A stretch of 64,000 nt of DNA from Rhodococcus sp. 1163 (GTDB lineage: Bacteria; Actinomycetota; Actinomycetes; Mycobacteriales; Mycobacteriaceae), in assembly GCF_002091985.1 (NCBI RefSeq), contig NZ_MKKX01000038.1:434001-498000 (forward strand), in the 5' to 3' direction. The notes under the pieces were generated by a model. It was not told the origin of the DNA and ran no database searches. It worked only from the letters and a program-made list of their open reading frames with translations. Shown here piece after piece: positions 10,249-21,907 of the stretch (positions within the stretch are counted from its first letter, which is position 1; every line of letters starts with the position of its first letter). The translations under genes and the position numbers were made by a program.

Positions 10249-11189
10249 CTTCTCAACTCTTTTCCGGTCAGCTCCAGAAAGACGTCTTCCAAACGGCGCT
10301 GGTCCACCTGTAGTTCGGTGGCCAACACATCCTGTCGAGCACACCAGGAGGTGACGATGACGAGGATTCCGGGTTCGATGACGCCCACCACGACATAAGA
10401 GCCTGGTCCTTCCTCATGAGCGCTGTACTCGGTCGGTAGCACCTCGGCGAGCGAGGTCAGATCGAGTCCGGCCGGCGCACTGAATCGCAGTCTCCCCTCT
10501 GCACCCTGTTTGGTCAGCTCGGAAGCGGTACCCGAGGCGACGATCTTGCCGTGGTCGATGATCACCAGTTCGTCGGCGAGCTGTTCTGCTTCGTCCATCA
10601 GGTGGGTTGTGAGCAGCACGCTCACTCCATCCCGACGTAGTGCGTCGATCAATTCCCACACGAGTAGTCGAGCCTGGGCGTCGAGTCCGGCCGTCGGTTC
10701 GTCGAGAAATACGAGTTCGGGGCGGCCCACGATGGCGCAAGCGAGGGCCAGCCGTTGCTGTTGCCCCCCGGACAGGCGTCGATACGGTGTCTTCACGGCG
10801 TGGTCGAGTCCCAGACAGTCCAGAAGCCAGTCAGGGTCCAACGGGTTTGCGGAATACGACGCAACCAGGCGGAGCATCTCGCCCGCTTTCGAGCCCGGAT
10901 ACGCACCGCCACCCTGCAGCATGACCCCGATACGTGGTCTGAGCTGCGCTGATTGTGCGATGGGATCGAGGCCGAGGACCCGAACGGACCCGGATTCCGG
11001 TGAGACGAATCCTTCACACATCTCGACCGTGGTGGTCTTTCCCGCTCCGTTCGGGCCGAGAAGCGCCAGAACTTGGCCCCTCTCGACGGTGATGTCGAGT
11101 CCGTCGACGGCGGCGACACCGTCGTACGACTTTCGTACACCCGTGAGCTGCACGGCAGGATGCGTCGAATTCGACGCGCTAACGATCAC
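10245..11189 (-). CDS. ABC transporter ATP-binding protein (drug/lipid export type)
   Basis: Nucleotide-binding subunit of 314 residues partnering the adjacent permease. Walker A GPNGAGKTT near residue 45, Q-loop region LQGGGAYPG, signature LSGGQQQRLALA, and Walker B VFLDEPTAGLD are all intact, with a switch His in TTHLMDEAEQLADE. A C-terminal domain of about 90 residues follows, as in DrrA-like exporters. The start is a GTG at 11189 that overlaps the mptB stop as GTGA, so mptB, this gene and the permease are one coupled unit. Confidence 0.93.
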   Translation of the reverse strand: MIVSASNSTHPAVQLTGVRKSYDGVAAVDGLDITVERGQVLALLGPNGAGKTTTVEMCEGFVSPESGSVRVLGLDPIAQSAQLRPRIGVMLQGGGAYPGSKAGEMLRLVASYSANPLDPDWLLDCLGLDHAVKTPYRRLSGGQQQRLALACAIVGRPELVFLDEPTAGLDAQARLLVWELIDALRRDGVSVLLTTHLMDEAEQLADELVIIDHGKIVASGTASELTKQGAEGRLRFSAPAGLDLTSLAEVLPTEYSAHEEGPGSYVVVGVIEPGILVIVTSWCARQDVLATELQVDQRRLEDVFLELTGKELRR

Positions 11190-12898
11190 GAGGATCCAGC
11201 GTATGCCCCGGCGGCAGTGGTGTTTGCCGACGGTCCGAGGTTCGACCGCCAGGGAAGTCGATTACGGGTGACGAAGAACATGAGACCGACGGTCAGAATC
11301 GTCATGACGGCGGCCTGAACGATTTGAAACGGCAAATACTCGCTGCCGTTGGGCATCAAGATGACGCTGACAATGGAAGAAAACACAATTGCCGGAACGC
11401 GGAACGCCGGCCGGGTCGCCCATGCGGCCAGGGGTATCACGGCCCACAACAGGTACCACGGCTGGACGACGGGGAACAGCAGAACGAGAGCGCCGAGTGC
11501 GACACCGAGTGCGCCCACCGGATGCAACCGGCCCTTCAGTACGGCTACGAGCATACGAAGGGCAACGAATGCGGCAACGGCCGCTGCAATCGGTCTAGTG
11601 AGGCCGAGCACCGCAGTGGTGTGGTCGCCGAGTCCGAGCAATACACCGACGAATCCGGTCCCAATTCCCAGGATCGTGGGAATCGACATCCAACTCCTCA
11701 CAACGCTGGCGGTGTCGAGTGTGTTGATCCAGCCGAAGCCCAGGCCGCTACCCAGGCTGACTCCGACATGCACCGCGACGGTGACAAGCCCGAGGACTGC
11801 GGCCGCACTCAGTACCGCTCGGATTGTCCCGCCCCACCTTCGGGCCAATGCCATCCCGACGAAACCGAGCGCGAGCAAGGACGGAATCTTCACGGTCGAC
11901 GACAGTGCAATCAAGGCAGAACCGGAGAGCAGTAGAAGTAAGGACGATCCGCGAATCGGACAACTGGGCTCGATTGCACGTAGTGCGATCTCCACCCCGG
12001 CGAGCATGAGACCGATCATCAGCGCTTCGTTGTGAATGCCCGCGACCAGGTGGAAGAGCAGGAGTGGGTTGGCAGCTCCGAGCCACAATGCACTGACCGC
12101 CGCGACGCCGCATCGACGCGCCAACCGGGGGAGTGCCCACACGATCATCGCAACACCAGCGAGCGCGAGAAGTCGATGCAGGAAGATCCCGGCAACGATG
12201 TTCTCGCCGGTCAACCACGTGATGCCGCGACCCATCCACAAGAACAGCGGACCGTATGGCGCCGGGGTTTCACGCCAGATGTTCGGCACGGTCCGGGTCA
12301 GGACGTTGTCTACGCCGAGGGCCCCTGCCGGCCCGATCTCGTAGGGGTCGAGTCCCCGCGCGGTGATCTCGCTTTGTGCCAAGTAGGAGTAGACGTCTTT
12401 GCTGAACATCGGTGGTGCCACACACAGTGGCAAGATCCACAGCAGCAGCGTGCGGTCCAACTGTGATCTGCTCAGTCTTCTCGGAACAGTTCCATCGCGT
12501 AGACGCCCGACTGCGAATCGCCCGAGCAGGAGCCAGGCGAGGACCACCATGACGGTGCCCGTCATGGTGATGGTCAGCGCGGAGGTGGCCATGCGAGAGG
12601 GAAGACTCAGAATGCGAACACCGACGACCGGGTTCTGCAGAACAGGTTGGGCGCCTGCCCCGAGTGCACCGATCGCCATCAATATCGAACCCACTGCGCC
12701 GAATCGCCGGACTCCGCGGAGCTGTGCCGTCTCGGTCTTGTTCAGACCGGGCGCCTCGGCTTCGTCGCCGTGTAACGCAGCGACGGTCGATGCCGGCCGA
12801 TCGGTATCGAGGCCGACCAGTTTGCGAAGAGGGTCGACGATGCGAAGTTGCACGCCGGATTTTTCGGCGGTTTGCTTCTCGGCTGGGGTCGTCGACAC
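11186..12898 (-). CDS. mptB: MptB-like polyprenol-phosphate-mannose alpha-1,6-mannosyltransferase
   Basis: GT-C membrane glycosyltransferase of about 570 residues with a dozen hydrophobic segments. The MptB family starts the alpha-1,6-mannan core of lipomannan and lipoarabinomannan on the outer side of the membrane, using decaprenyl-phosphate mannose. The predicted first extracellular loop has the motif MFSKDVYSYLAQSE, with the acidic residue and tyrosine typical of GT-C enzymes, followed by APYGPLFLWM. The frame stays open to 13051, but that stretch looks non-coding. The GTG at 12898 gives a sensible N-terminus and has TACGCT seven bases upstream. It is divergent from the suf operon. Confidence 0.88.
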   Translation of the reverse strand: MSTTPAEKQTAEKSGVQLRIVDPLRKLVGLDTDRPASTVAALHGDEAEAPGLNKTETAQLRGVRRFGAVGSILMAIGALGAGAQPVLQNPVVGVRILSLPSRMATSALTITMTGTVMVVLAWLLLGRFAVGRLRDGTVPRRLSRSQLDRTLLLWILPLCVAPPMFSKDVYSYLAQSEITARGLDPYEIGPAGALGVDNVLTRTVPNIWRETPAPYGPLFLWMGRGITWLTGENIVAGIFLHRLLALAGVAMIVWALPRLARRCGVAAVSALWLGAANPLLLFHLVAGIHNEALMIGLMLAGVEIALRAIEPSCPIRGSSLLLLLSGSALIALSSTVKIPSLLALGFVGMALARRWGGTIRAVLSAAAVLGLVTVAVHVGVSLGSGLGFGWINTLDTASVVRSWMSIPTILGIGTGFVGVLLGLGDHTTAVLGLTRPIAAAVAAFVALRMLVAVLKGRLHPVGALGVALGALVLLFPVVQPWYLLWAVIPLAAWATRPAFRVPAIVFSSIVSVILMPNGSEYLPFQIVQAAVMTILTVGLMFFVTRNRLPWRSNLGPSANTTAAGAYAGSS

Positions 12899-13047
12899 GA
12901 ATGGCAGCGTAACTGTGACTCTGCACAGCCCGTTGATCGCAGTGCATCCGGCGGAGATTCGGCAGCAGATGAAGACCGCGCGAGTATTCCCTGGTAAGGC
13001 CTTTGGTGAAGTAGGGCACCCTTGGTGGACCATCCTGGCTAATTCCG

Positions 13048-13064
13048 TCACACTGGTGTTGTGA
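13048..13064. promoter_or_regulatory. SufR-type operator over the sufR start codon
   Basis: The sequence contains ACACT-GGTGT-TGTGA (13050-13064) and the wider repeat TCACA-N7-TGTGA (13048-13064). The right half covers the GTG start of sufR. The pattern equals the ACACT-N5-TGTGA site that I recall for M. tuberculosis SufR. CACACT at 13049-13054 is also six bases before the GTG and could be the -10 of a leaderless promoter, so binding would block initiation. Confidence 0.6.
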
Positions 13065-13900
13065 AATCATCAGCGAGTACGACGCATGGGGGAGAACGCG
13101 CACGTCGCGGCACCACCTCCACGGTGACGGGTTCAGCTGTTGTCGGTCACGAAGGCCAGACGCGGGGAGCTGTTGTCACCCTACTTCTCGAAGAGGGCCC
13201 GATCACCGCCTCCGATATCGGTACCCGTCTGGGCCTCAGCGCTGCTGGGGTAAGACGGCATCTCGAAGCACTCATCGACAACGGTGAGGCGCGAATAACG
13301 TCCTCTGCCGTGGTCGCCCAACGAGGCCGTGGAAGACCGGCCAAGTATTTTCAGTTGACGGCAGTCGGTCGCGGCAGACTCGGACACACCTACGACGATC
13401 TTGCAGGCGCAGCAATGCGTCAGTTGCGCAAGATCGGCGGGGACCGCGCGATCGAGACCTTCGCACGCCAGCGAGTCGAAGCCATCGTGGCCGACGTCGA
13501 GCCGGCGGTGGGGAGTCGCCCTGTAGACGTGGAAGAAGCAGCGGGCCGAATCGCCGACGCGTTCACAGCTGCTGGATTTGCCGCGACGACCCGTCAAGTA
13601 GGCAACGGCGTGCAGATCTGTCAACACCACTGCCCCGTCTCGCATGTGGCCTCCGAGTTTCCTGAGCTGTGCGACGCCGAGCGTCAAGCCTTCTCCGATC
13701 TTCTCGGAACTCACGTGCAACGTCTGGCGACCATCGCGAACGGCGACTGCGCCTGCACTACGCATGTTCCGTTGACCGGTCGCAACCGCCCCGAGATTTC
13801 GAAGAAGTCGAATTCGATGCCCCACCCCACCTCATCCATAACTTCCGGTGCTCAGCCCAGTACCGGAGATCGCACAAGCCCCCGGAAGGAGCTCGCATGA
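13061..13900 (+). CDS. sufR: SufR, Fe-S-sensing repressor of the suf operon
   Basis: Winged-helix regulator of 279 residues. The DNA-binding domain spans about residues 33-100 ([20 protein letters not shown] is the helix-turn-helix). Cysteines 187, 191, 204, 230 and 232 form the probable [4Fe-4S] site, with the C-x12-C spacing between 191 and 204 typical of SufR. A tail of about 40 residues rich in Ser, Thr and Pro follows and looks disordered. The GTG start at 13061 has no Shine-Dalgarno and lies in its own operator. The stop overlaps the sufB start as ATGA, so it is co-transcribed and autoregulated. Confidence 0.92.
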   Translation: MKSSASTTHGGERARRGTTSTVTGSAVVGHEGQTRGAVVTLLLEEGPITASDIGTRLGLSAAGVRRHLEALIDNGEARITSSAVVAQRGRGRPAKYFQLTAVGRGRLGHTYDDLAGAAMRQLRKIGGDRAIETFARQRVEAIVADVEPAVGSRPVDVEEAAGRIADAFTAAGFAATTRQVGNGVQICQHHCPVSHVASEFPELCDAERQAFSDLLGTHVQRLATIANGDCACTTHVPLTGRNRPEISKKSNSMPHPTSSITSGAQPSTGDRTSPRKELA

Positions 13901-15360
13901 CCGTCACACCAGACCAGGTGACACCCGTTGCGCCGCTGACCCCCGTTGCTCCTCTTACTCAGGACGAGACGATTGCGTCGCTGGGCACCTACGGTTTCGG
14001 TTGGTCGGACTCCGACGTCGCCGGAGCCAGCGCCAAGCGTGGACTGTCCGAGTTGGTGGTGCGTGACATCTCGGCGAAGAAGAGCGAGCCCGAGTGGATG
14101 CTGGAGTCGCGGCTGAAGGCACTGAAGACATTCGACCGTAAGCCCATGCCCAACTGGGGTGCGGACCTCGAAGGTATCCACTTCGACAACATCAAGTACT
14201 TCGTTCGTTCCAGCGAGAAGCAGGCTGCGACCTGGGAAGATCTTCCCGAGGACATCAAGAATACCTACGACAAGCTGGGTATCCCGGAGGCCGAGAAGCA
14301 GCGCCTCGTCTCCGGCGTTGCCGCGCAGTACGAGTCCGAGGTCGTCTATCACTCGATCCGCGAGGACCTGGAAGCGCAAGGCGTGCTCTTCCTCGACACC
14401 GACACCGCGCTCAAGGAACAGCCTGAGCTCTTCCGCGAGTACTTCGGCACGGTCATCCCGGCAGGGGACAACAAGTTCTCTGCGCTGAACGCCGCGGTCT
14501 GGTCGGGTGGATCCTTCATCTACATCCCGCCGGGCGTCCATGTGGACATCCCACTGCAGGCCTACTTCCGGATCAATACCGAGAACATGGGGCAGTTCGA
14601 GCGCACTCTGATCATCGTCGACGAAGGCGCCTACGTGCACTACGTCGAGGGCTGCACTGCGCCCATCTACAAGTCGGATTCGTTGCACTCGGCCGTCGTG
14701 GAGATCATCGTGAAGAAGGGTGGTCGCTGCCGTTACACGACTATCCAGAACTGGTCCAACAATGTCTACAACCTGGTGACCAAGCGCGCCAAGGCAGAAG
14801 CAGGCGCCACGATGGAGTGGGTCGACGGCAACATCGGCTCCAAGGTCACCATGAAGTATCCCGCTGTCTGGATGACGGGGGAGTACGCCAAGGGTGAGGT
14901 CCTGTCCGTGGCGTTCGCCGGTCCCGACCAGCACCAGGACACCGGCTCGAAGATGCTGCACCTCGCGCCGCACACGTCGTCGAATATCGTGAGCAAGTCC
15001 GTCGCTCGCGGTGGTGGACGGACTTCGTACCGAGGATTGGTCAAGATCAACAAGGGAGCCTACGGTTCCCGCTCGACCGTCAAGTGCGATGCACTTCTCG
15101 TCGACAATATTTCGCGCTCGGATACATATCCGTACGTCGACATCCGCGAAGACGACGTGTCCATGGGCCATGAGGCAACAGTCTCGAAGGTCAGTGACGA
15201 CCAACTGTTCTACCTGATGAGCCGAGGCCTCACCGAGGACGAAGCCATGGCGATGGTGGTACGCGGGTTCGTAGAACCGATCGCGCGTGAGCTTCCCATG
15301 GAATATGCCCTCGAGCTGAACCGGCTCATCGAGCTTCAGATGGAAGGGTCGGTCGGATAA
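13897..15360 (+). CDS. sufB: Fe-S cluster scaffold protein SufB
   Basis: Core of the SufBCD scaffold, 487 residues, close to the length of intein-free SufB. The ATG at 13897 follows GGAAGGAG and overlaps the sufR stop. The persulfide-accepting cysteine lies in [12 protein letters not shown], near the C-terminal beta-helix, and [20 protein letters not shown] and [14 protein letters not shown] are typical SufB C-terminal segments. The N-terminus carries a short direct repeat, [12 protein letters not shown], with no assigned role. In M. tuberculosis sufB is interrupted by an intein; none is present here. Confidence 0.96.
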   Translation: MTVTPDQVTPVAPLTPVAPLTQDETIASLGTYGFGWSDSDVAGASAKRGLSELVVRDISAKKSEPEWMLESRLKALKTFDRKPMPNWGADLEGIHFDNIKYFVRSSEKQAATWEDLPEDIKNTYDKLGIPEAEKQRLVSGVAAQYESEVVYHSIREDLEAQGVLFLDTDTALKEQPELFREYFGTVIPAGDNKFSALNAAVWSGGSFIYIPPGVHVDIPLQAYFRINTENMGQFERTLIIVDEGAYVHYVEGCTAPIYKSDSLHSAVVEIIVKKGGRCRYTTIQNWSNNVYNLVTKRAKAEAGATMEWVDGNIGSKVTMKYPAVWMTGEYAKGEVLSVAFAGPDQHQDTGSKMLHLAPHTSSNIVSKSVARGGGRTSYRGLVKINKGAYGSRSTVKCDALLVDNISRSDTYPYVDIREDDVSMGHEATVSKVSDDQLFYLMSRGLTEDEAMAMVVRGFVEPIARELPMEYALELNRLIELQMEGSVG

Positions 15361-16584
15361 GTGACTAATCCGAATACAGAAGAGTCGCTCACCGGAGTTC
15401 AGGGCGCCGTAGCGTCGGAGAATTCAGCGGCCGAGGACAAGTCGGTCATCGTCGCGAACAAGGGTGCCCAGTTCACCTCGTACGATGTGAACGCTTTCGA
15501 GGTCCCCTCCAGCCGTGACGAGCTGTGGAGATTCACGCCGATTCGTCGACTCAAGGGACTGCACGACGGTTCCGCCGTGGCTACCGCCGGGGCCGATGTT
15601 CTCGTACAGGCACCCGAGGGTGTGACAGTGGAGACGGTAGGCCGCGACGATGCACGTATCGGTGTCGCCGGCGTACCCGCCGATCGCGTTGCTGCGCAAG
15701 CATTCTCGGCATTCACCGAGGCTACGATCGTCTCGGTGGCCTCCGAGAACGAGGTCTCCGAGCCTGTGCAGATCACAGTGACCGGGCCTGGCATCGACGC
15801 TGTCTCATACGGACACCTACAGATTCGACTCGACAAGTTCGCCAAGGCGACGGTGGTGATCGACCAGGTCGGGTCGGGCACATATGCGGAGAATATCGAG
15901 TTCGTCATCGGTGACGGCGCCAACCTCTCGGTCGTACTGATCCAGGAATGGGAGTCCGATGCAGTGCACGTCGGAGCCCACCACGCTCGGCTCGGCCGCG
16001 ACGCGACACTGAGGCACTTCAACGTCAGTCTCGGTGGCGACCTGGTTCGCATCAGCCCGACCGTGCATTACGACGCTCCCGGCGGCGATGCAAACCTGCT
16101 CGGCGTCTACTTCGCCGATGCGGGTCAGCATCTGGAGCAGCGTCTGCTCGTCGATCATTCAGCGCCGCGTTGCAAGTCGAACGTCATGTACAAGGGCGCT
16201 CTTCAGGGTGAGGTCGGTGTCGGCACGCACGACGCACACACGGTATGGATCGGCGACGTTCTGATTCGCGCCGAAGCAGAGGGAACCGAAACTTTCGAAT
16301 TGAACCGGAACTTGGTTCTGACAGACGGCGCACGCGCCGATTCGGTGCCGAATCTCGAAATCGAGACCGGCGAGATCGTCGGCGCAGGCCACGCAAGTGC
16401 GACCGGCAGGTTCGACGACGAACAGCTTTTCTACCTCCGGTCCAGAGGAATCTCCGAGGAAGTGGCTCGTCGACTCGTCGTCCGCGGCTTCTTCCACGAA
16501 GTCATCGACAAGATTCCGGTCCCCGCGGTTCGTGAACGACTCGATGCCGCGATCGAGGCCGAACTGGCCCTCGTCGGCTCGTAA
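15361..16584 (+). CDS. sufD: Fe-S cluster assembly protein SufD
   Basis: 407-residue SufD, partner of SufB in the scaffold and involved in iron entry. The GTG start follows the sufB stop with no gap. The N-terminal helical domain includes DELWRFTPIRRLKGL, the central beta-helix has HHARLGRDATLRHF, and the C-terminal domain ends with FDDEQLFYLRSRGIS and EEVARRLVVRGFFHEVIDKIP-like helices, as in all SufB/SufD proteins. It ends 42 bases before sufC, the largest gap inside the operon. Confidence 0.94.
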   Translation: MTNPNTEESLTGVQGAVASENSAAEDKSVIVANKGAQFTSYDVNAFEVPSSRDELWRFTPIRRLKGLHDGSAVATAGADVLVQAPEGVTVETVGRDDARIGVAGVPADRVAAQAFSAFTEATIVSVASENEVSEPVQITVTGPGIDAVSYGHLQIRLDKFAKATVVIDQVGSGTYAENIEFVIGDGANLSVVLIQEWESDAVHVGAHHARLGRDATLRHFNVSLGGDLVRISPTVHYDAPGGDANLLGVYFADAGQHLEQRLLVDHSAPRCKSNVMYKGALQGEVGVGTHDAHTVWIGDVLIRAEAEGTETFELNRNLVLTDGARADSVPNLEIETGEIVGAGHASATGRFDDEQLFYLRSRGISEEVARRLVVRGFFHEVIDKIPVPAVRERLDAAIEAELALVGS

Positions 16585-16626
16585 ATTACGGCTCCCGTAC
16601 TTCTCGACATTCGTAAGGAAAATTTC

Positions 16627-18680
<2,054 letters not shown>

Positions 18681-18681
18681 T

Positions 18682-19158
18682 ATGCGTATGGAACAGATGT
18701 ATCAAGAGGTCATTCTCGACCACTACAAACATCCGCACGGGCGCGGTCTCCGCGAGCCGTTCGGGGCCGAGGTCCATCACGTGAACCCAACTTGCGGCGA
18801 CGAGGTGACGTTGCGGGTGAACATCGATGATGGCGGCATCGTTACTGATGTGTCCTACGACGGTCAGGGCTGTTCGATCAGTCAGGCTGCGACTTCGGTC
18901 CTGACGGATCAGGTCATCGGACTACCTGTCGAGCATGCGTTGAGAGTCGTGGATGCCTTCAGTGAAATGGTCGGCAGCAGGGGTACCGTGGATGGCGACG
19001 AGGATGTCATCGGTGATGGAATCGCGTTCGTCGGAGTGTCCAAATATCCGGCCCGCGTCAAGTGTGCGCTGCTCGGATGGATGGCTTTCAAGGATGCGGT
19101 TGTTCGAATAGTAGAAGAGACTCCCGCAGTACCCGCACGATCCGGAGGACAAGTATGA
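18682..19158 (+). CDS. sufU: SufU sulfurtransferase / Fe-S assembly protein
   Basis: 158-residue IscU-like SufU that binds zinc and receives persulfide from SufS. The three ligand cysteines are in NPTCGDE, GQGCSIS and ARVKCALLGW, and the SufU-specific insertion between the second and third cysteines is present. The ATG at 18682 begins MRMEQMYQEVILDHY, the normal family start, one base after the sufS stop. Its stop overlaps sufT as ATGA. Confidence 0.94.
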   Translation: MRMEQMYQEVILDHYKHPHGRGLREPFGAEVHHVNPTCGDEVTLRVNIDDGGIVTDVSYDGQGCSISQAATSVLTDQVIGLPVEHALRVVDAFSEMVGSRGTVDGDEDVIGDGIAFVGVSKYPARVKCALLGWMAFKDAVVRIVEETPAVPARSGGQV

Positions 19159-19595
19159 CCCAGACACAGACAACCGATTCGCAGAACGGTGGCACTGCCA
19201 CCCCGGAGACCGACTTGGCAGGATCGGCCGTGGCCGAGTCGTCGCCAACGGCAGTGCCTGCATCGCTTACCCCGGATGAGATGAAGGTTCTCGAAGACCT
19301 CGAAGAGGCAATGCGTGATGTGGTCGACCCCGAGCTGGGGATCAACGTCGTCGACCTCGGTCTGGTGTACGACATCAACATCGACGCCGACGACATCGTC
19401 ACGGTCGACATGACGTTGACTTCGGCTGCGTGCCCCCTGACAGACGTCATCGAAGATCAGGCGCGTGGCGCGCTTGTGCGAAGTGGTCTGTGCGCCGACC
19501 TGAAGATCAATTGGGTGTGGATGCCGCCTTGGGGGCCGGACAAAATCACCGACGACGGACGTGAGCAGCTCAGGGCCCTCGGGTTTACCGTGTGA
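19155..19595 (+). CDS. sufT: SufT, DUF59/MIP18-family Fe-S assembly factor
   Basis: 146-residue protein with a DUF59 domain at about residues 45-145 after a disordered Thr/Ala-rich N-terminus. The domain shows DVVDPELGINVVDLGLVYDI and the conserved cysteine segment TSAACPLTDV. SufT-type proteins help mature Fe-S proteins or carry clusters to targets. The ATG at 19155 follows GGAGG and overlaps sufU. It is the last gene of the suf operon. Confidence 0.93.
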   Translation: MTQTQTTDSQNGGTATPETDLAGSAVAESSPTAVPASLTPDEMKVLEDLEEAMRDVVDPELGINVVDLGLVYDINIDADDIVTVDMTLTSAACPLTDVIEDQARGALVRSGLCADLKINWVWMPPWGPDKITDDGREQLRALGFTV

Positions 19596-19614
19596 CCTCG
19601 CCTAGCGACGCGTA

Positions 19615-19658
19615 GGTTCACCAGTTCGTTCGGTATTTCCTTGACGTTCTGGTGAACC
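19615..19658. terminator. candidate terminator between suf and ku operons
   Basis: Perfect 10-bp inverted repeat GGTTCACCAG (19615-19624) and CTGGTGAACC (19649-19658), loop 24 bases, between the convergent sufT and ku stop codons. No T-run follows. Confidence 0.55.
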
Positions 19659-19720
19659 GTGCAGTGCTCGAATGCGTCTTAGCTCGACGAAGCTGCAGGG
19701 TTCTGGTTGATGCGGGTCGC

Positions 19721-20704
19721 TTATGCGCCTTTTCGAGCCGGCGTCGATTTGTCGGCAGCAGCGCGCTTTGCCGGCGCAGCCTTTTTAGCGGGTGCTTTCT
19801 TTGCAGTCGTCTTCTTCTGCGAAGTTTTCGTCTCCGACGCATCCTTCTCCGAGGCATCCTTGCTTGTGGCCGACTTGGTATTGGACGACGAGTGTGCGGT
19901 CTTGGCGTTCTTGCCCGCGGCTTCCACGCTGCGTTGGAGTGCAGCGACCAAATCGACAACCTCGGCGTCTTCGCCATCGCTGGAGGTCTCGTCGTCGACA
20001 CGGACGACTTTCTCGCCGCCGTTTTCGATCGTATCGTCGATCAGCTTGCGTAGTTCGATTTGATAATCGTCAGTGTATTCCGTGGGATCGAAATCTGCCG
20101 ACATACTCTCCACCAGCGAGGTAGCCATCTTGACTTCCTGCGGTCGTGCATCGGGTGCGTCGTCCAGCGAGGGGAACTCCGCGGCCCGCACCTCGTCCGG
20201 CCACAGCAATGTCTGGATGACGAGAGTGTTGTCGCGAACCCGCAATGCGGCCAGTCGGGTCTTTTGCCGCAATGTGAAATGCACCAGCGCGGTGCGTTCT
20301 GTATCCAGGAGTGTCTGTCGCAACAGCACATATGCCTTCGGCGACGAAGAGTCGGGCTCGAGAAAATAGCTCTTGTCGTACAGGATGGGATCGATTTGTT
20401 CGGTGGGGACGAATTCCAGGACCGGGATCTCGTGTTTTTCGGCGGAAGGAAGCTTGTCGAAGTCCTCGTCCGTCAGGATGACGCGTTCACCGTCGGGTGA
20501 GTCGTACGCCTTGTCGATGTCGGCAAACTGCACCGATTTGCCGCATTCGGAGCAGACGCGATCATATTTGATCCGACCTCCGTCTTTCGCGTGCACTTGG
20601 TGGAACCGAATGTCGTGTGTCTCCGTCGCCGAGTACACCTTCACCGGCACATTGACGAGCCCGAAGGCGATAGATCCCTTCCATATGGAACGCATGCGGT
20701 TCAT
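19721..20704 (-). CDS. ku: non-homologous end joining protein Ku
   Basis: Bacterial Ku, 327 residues, which forms a homodimeric ring on DNA double-strand ends and recruits LigD. The Ku core runs from RSIWKGSIAFGLVNVPVKVY to about residue 255 and includes CSECGKSVQFADI. The last 70 residues are a low-complexity Lys/Ala/Ser/Thr tail with KKTTAKKAPAKKAAPAKR, like the basic tails of mycobacterial Ku that bind DNA. The start could be the ATG at 20704 or 20695; neither has a good ribosome site. No ligD is in the window. It lies 36 bases after the carotenoid cyclase gene on the same strand. Confidence 0.95.
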   Translation of the reverse strand: MNRMRSIWKGSIAFGLVNVPVKVYSATETHDIRFHQVHAKDGGRIKYDRVCSECGKSVQFADIDKAYDSPDGERVILTDEDFDKLPSAEKHEIPVLEFVPTEQIDPILYDKSYFLEPDSSSPKAYVLLRQTLLDTERTALVHFTLRQKTRLAALRVRDNTLVIQTLLWPDEVRAAEFPSLDDAPDARPQEVKMATSLVESMSADFDPTEYTDDYQIELRKLIDDTIENGGEKVVRVDDETSSDGEDAEVVDLVAALQRSVEAAGKNAKTAHSSSNTKSATSKDASEKDASETKTSQKKTTAKKAPAKKAAPAKRAAADKSTPARKGA

Positions 20705-20740
20705 GATTCACGAGGCAAGGGTGTCGTGTCGAGAGTTGCG

Positions 20741-21907
20741 TTATCGAGTCGACATGTAGTGACCGTTTCCCCGTCGCGGATTCACTACCGTTCGCGCTAT
20801 CGCCATGCGAGCTCGTGGTGGCAGCGTCGGGAACATTCGCATCATTGCGTTCATCGTTGCGAGTGGATCCGCTCGGTTGGACAGGTAAGCGGTCTGCTGG
20901 GCGACCGGAAGCTCGAAGAAACTGGCGAAGAAGTGGGGGATCAGCTCGGGTTCGAGGTTCAGTGCAGTCCGTAGCCCGAGGTTGCGTAGACGTTGGACCG
21001 CCCAAACCGAAAGGGGGCGAACGGAATTGCCGGTGCGGAGTGTCGATACAACGGTGTCGGCCGCGGCGAGTGACGCTGCGACGCTGTATCCGGTGGCCGG
21101 GTGCATGAGACTGGATCGCGCGCCGAACCGCACAGCGCCGCGTTCACCTCGCAGGTGCACCGGCGGTTGTACCGGGAACCGGACGCGTTCGATAGGCTCG
21201 GTTCCCGTGGGTCGGGCGCCCCGGTTGTGTAATCGTTTCGCGAGGCGATCTCGTAGAACATCGAGACCTAGTGGCGGACTCCCCACGAGACAGGTCTCCT
21301 CGAGCAGGATTCGATCATCGTCGAGCGGGACCGCATACAGAAAACTCGGTACCTCCGCAGGCGAGGTGCCGTTGTCGTATCGCCAGTCCATGAACCAAGC
21401 ATTGGTGTCCTCGAGAAGCGCTACGCCCGCAGAGCGATCGACGATGATGCCGTATGCCGTCTGTTCGGCAAGACCAACCACGCCGGCGGATCCGCGCGCG
21501 TCGACAATCGTACGTCCGGTGACCGTTCTTCCATCGGCGAGACGAACGGCGTCCTTGGTCACCGATAGTGCTGTCCCCCGGAGCACGCGAGCTGATCCTT
21601 CGCTGAGCACCTGTTGCAGCGCAGCGGTGTCGAGAACGCAATACGTCCGATCGATCGTGTGACGTCGGACCGTCCACGCCGCCGGCCGAGCAATGGTCGA
21701 CGCGACGGCTGCGGCGGGGAGCCAGTGGGGAAGCTCGTCCGACCAGGCCGAATATGTCGGGGTCCAGCGCCTCTTCGGATGAGGATCGATGGCTACGACG
21801 TCGACCCCAGCGGCGGACGCTCGATGTGAGAGGGCTCGACCCGCCGGGCCGAGCCCGACCACGACGAGGTCCGCCGCGACGTCCTCGGACAGCGTTGAAT
21901 CGTTCAC
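20741..21907 (-). CDS. lycopene cyclase, CrtL/CrtY-type flavoprotein
   Basis: 388-residue FAD-dependent lycopene cyclase-family protein. The dinucleotide-binding motif VVGLGPAGRAL is near residue 17, the family segment TYSAWSDELP near residue 57 and MHPATGYSVAASLAAAD near residue 290. In Rhodococcus a related CrtLm is known as a lycopene beta-monocyclase making gamma-carotene-type pigments; whether this one closes one or both ends cannot be told from sequence. The start is a GTG at 21907 that overlaps the SDR stop as GTGA. A longer open frame to 22147 lies inside the SDR gene and is not real. Confidence 0.85.
   Translation of the reverse strand: MNDSTLSEDVAADLVVVGLGPAGRALSHRASAAGVDVVAIDPHPKRRWTPTYSAWSDELPHWLPAAAVASTIARPAAWTVRRHTIDRTYCVLDTAALQQVLSEGSARVLRGTALSVTKDAVRLADGRTVTGRTIVDARGSAGVVGLAEQTAYGIIVDRSAGVALLEDTNAWFMDWRYDNGTSPAEVPSFLYAVPLDDDRILLEETCLVGSPPLGLDVLRDRLAKRLHNRGARPTGTEPIERVRFPVQPPVHLRGERGAVRFGARSSLMHPATGYSVAASLAAADTVVSTLRTGNSVRPLSVWAVQRLRNLGLRTALNLEPELIPHFFASFFELPVAQQTAYLSNRADPLATMNAMMRMFPTLPPRARMAIARTVVNPRRGNGHYMSTR

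Noticed and set aside
12984..13012. Possible IdeR/DtxR iron box (GGTAAGGCCTTTGG) between mptB and sufR
   Set aside because: Only one half resembles AGGTTAGGC; the symmetric half does not match, so it falls short of an iron box.
12899..13051. N-terminal extension of MptB to 13051
   Set aside because: The added 51 residues are Cys/Arg-rich and unlike a protein N-terminus, and this stretch must hold the divergent promoters.
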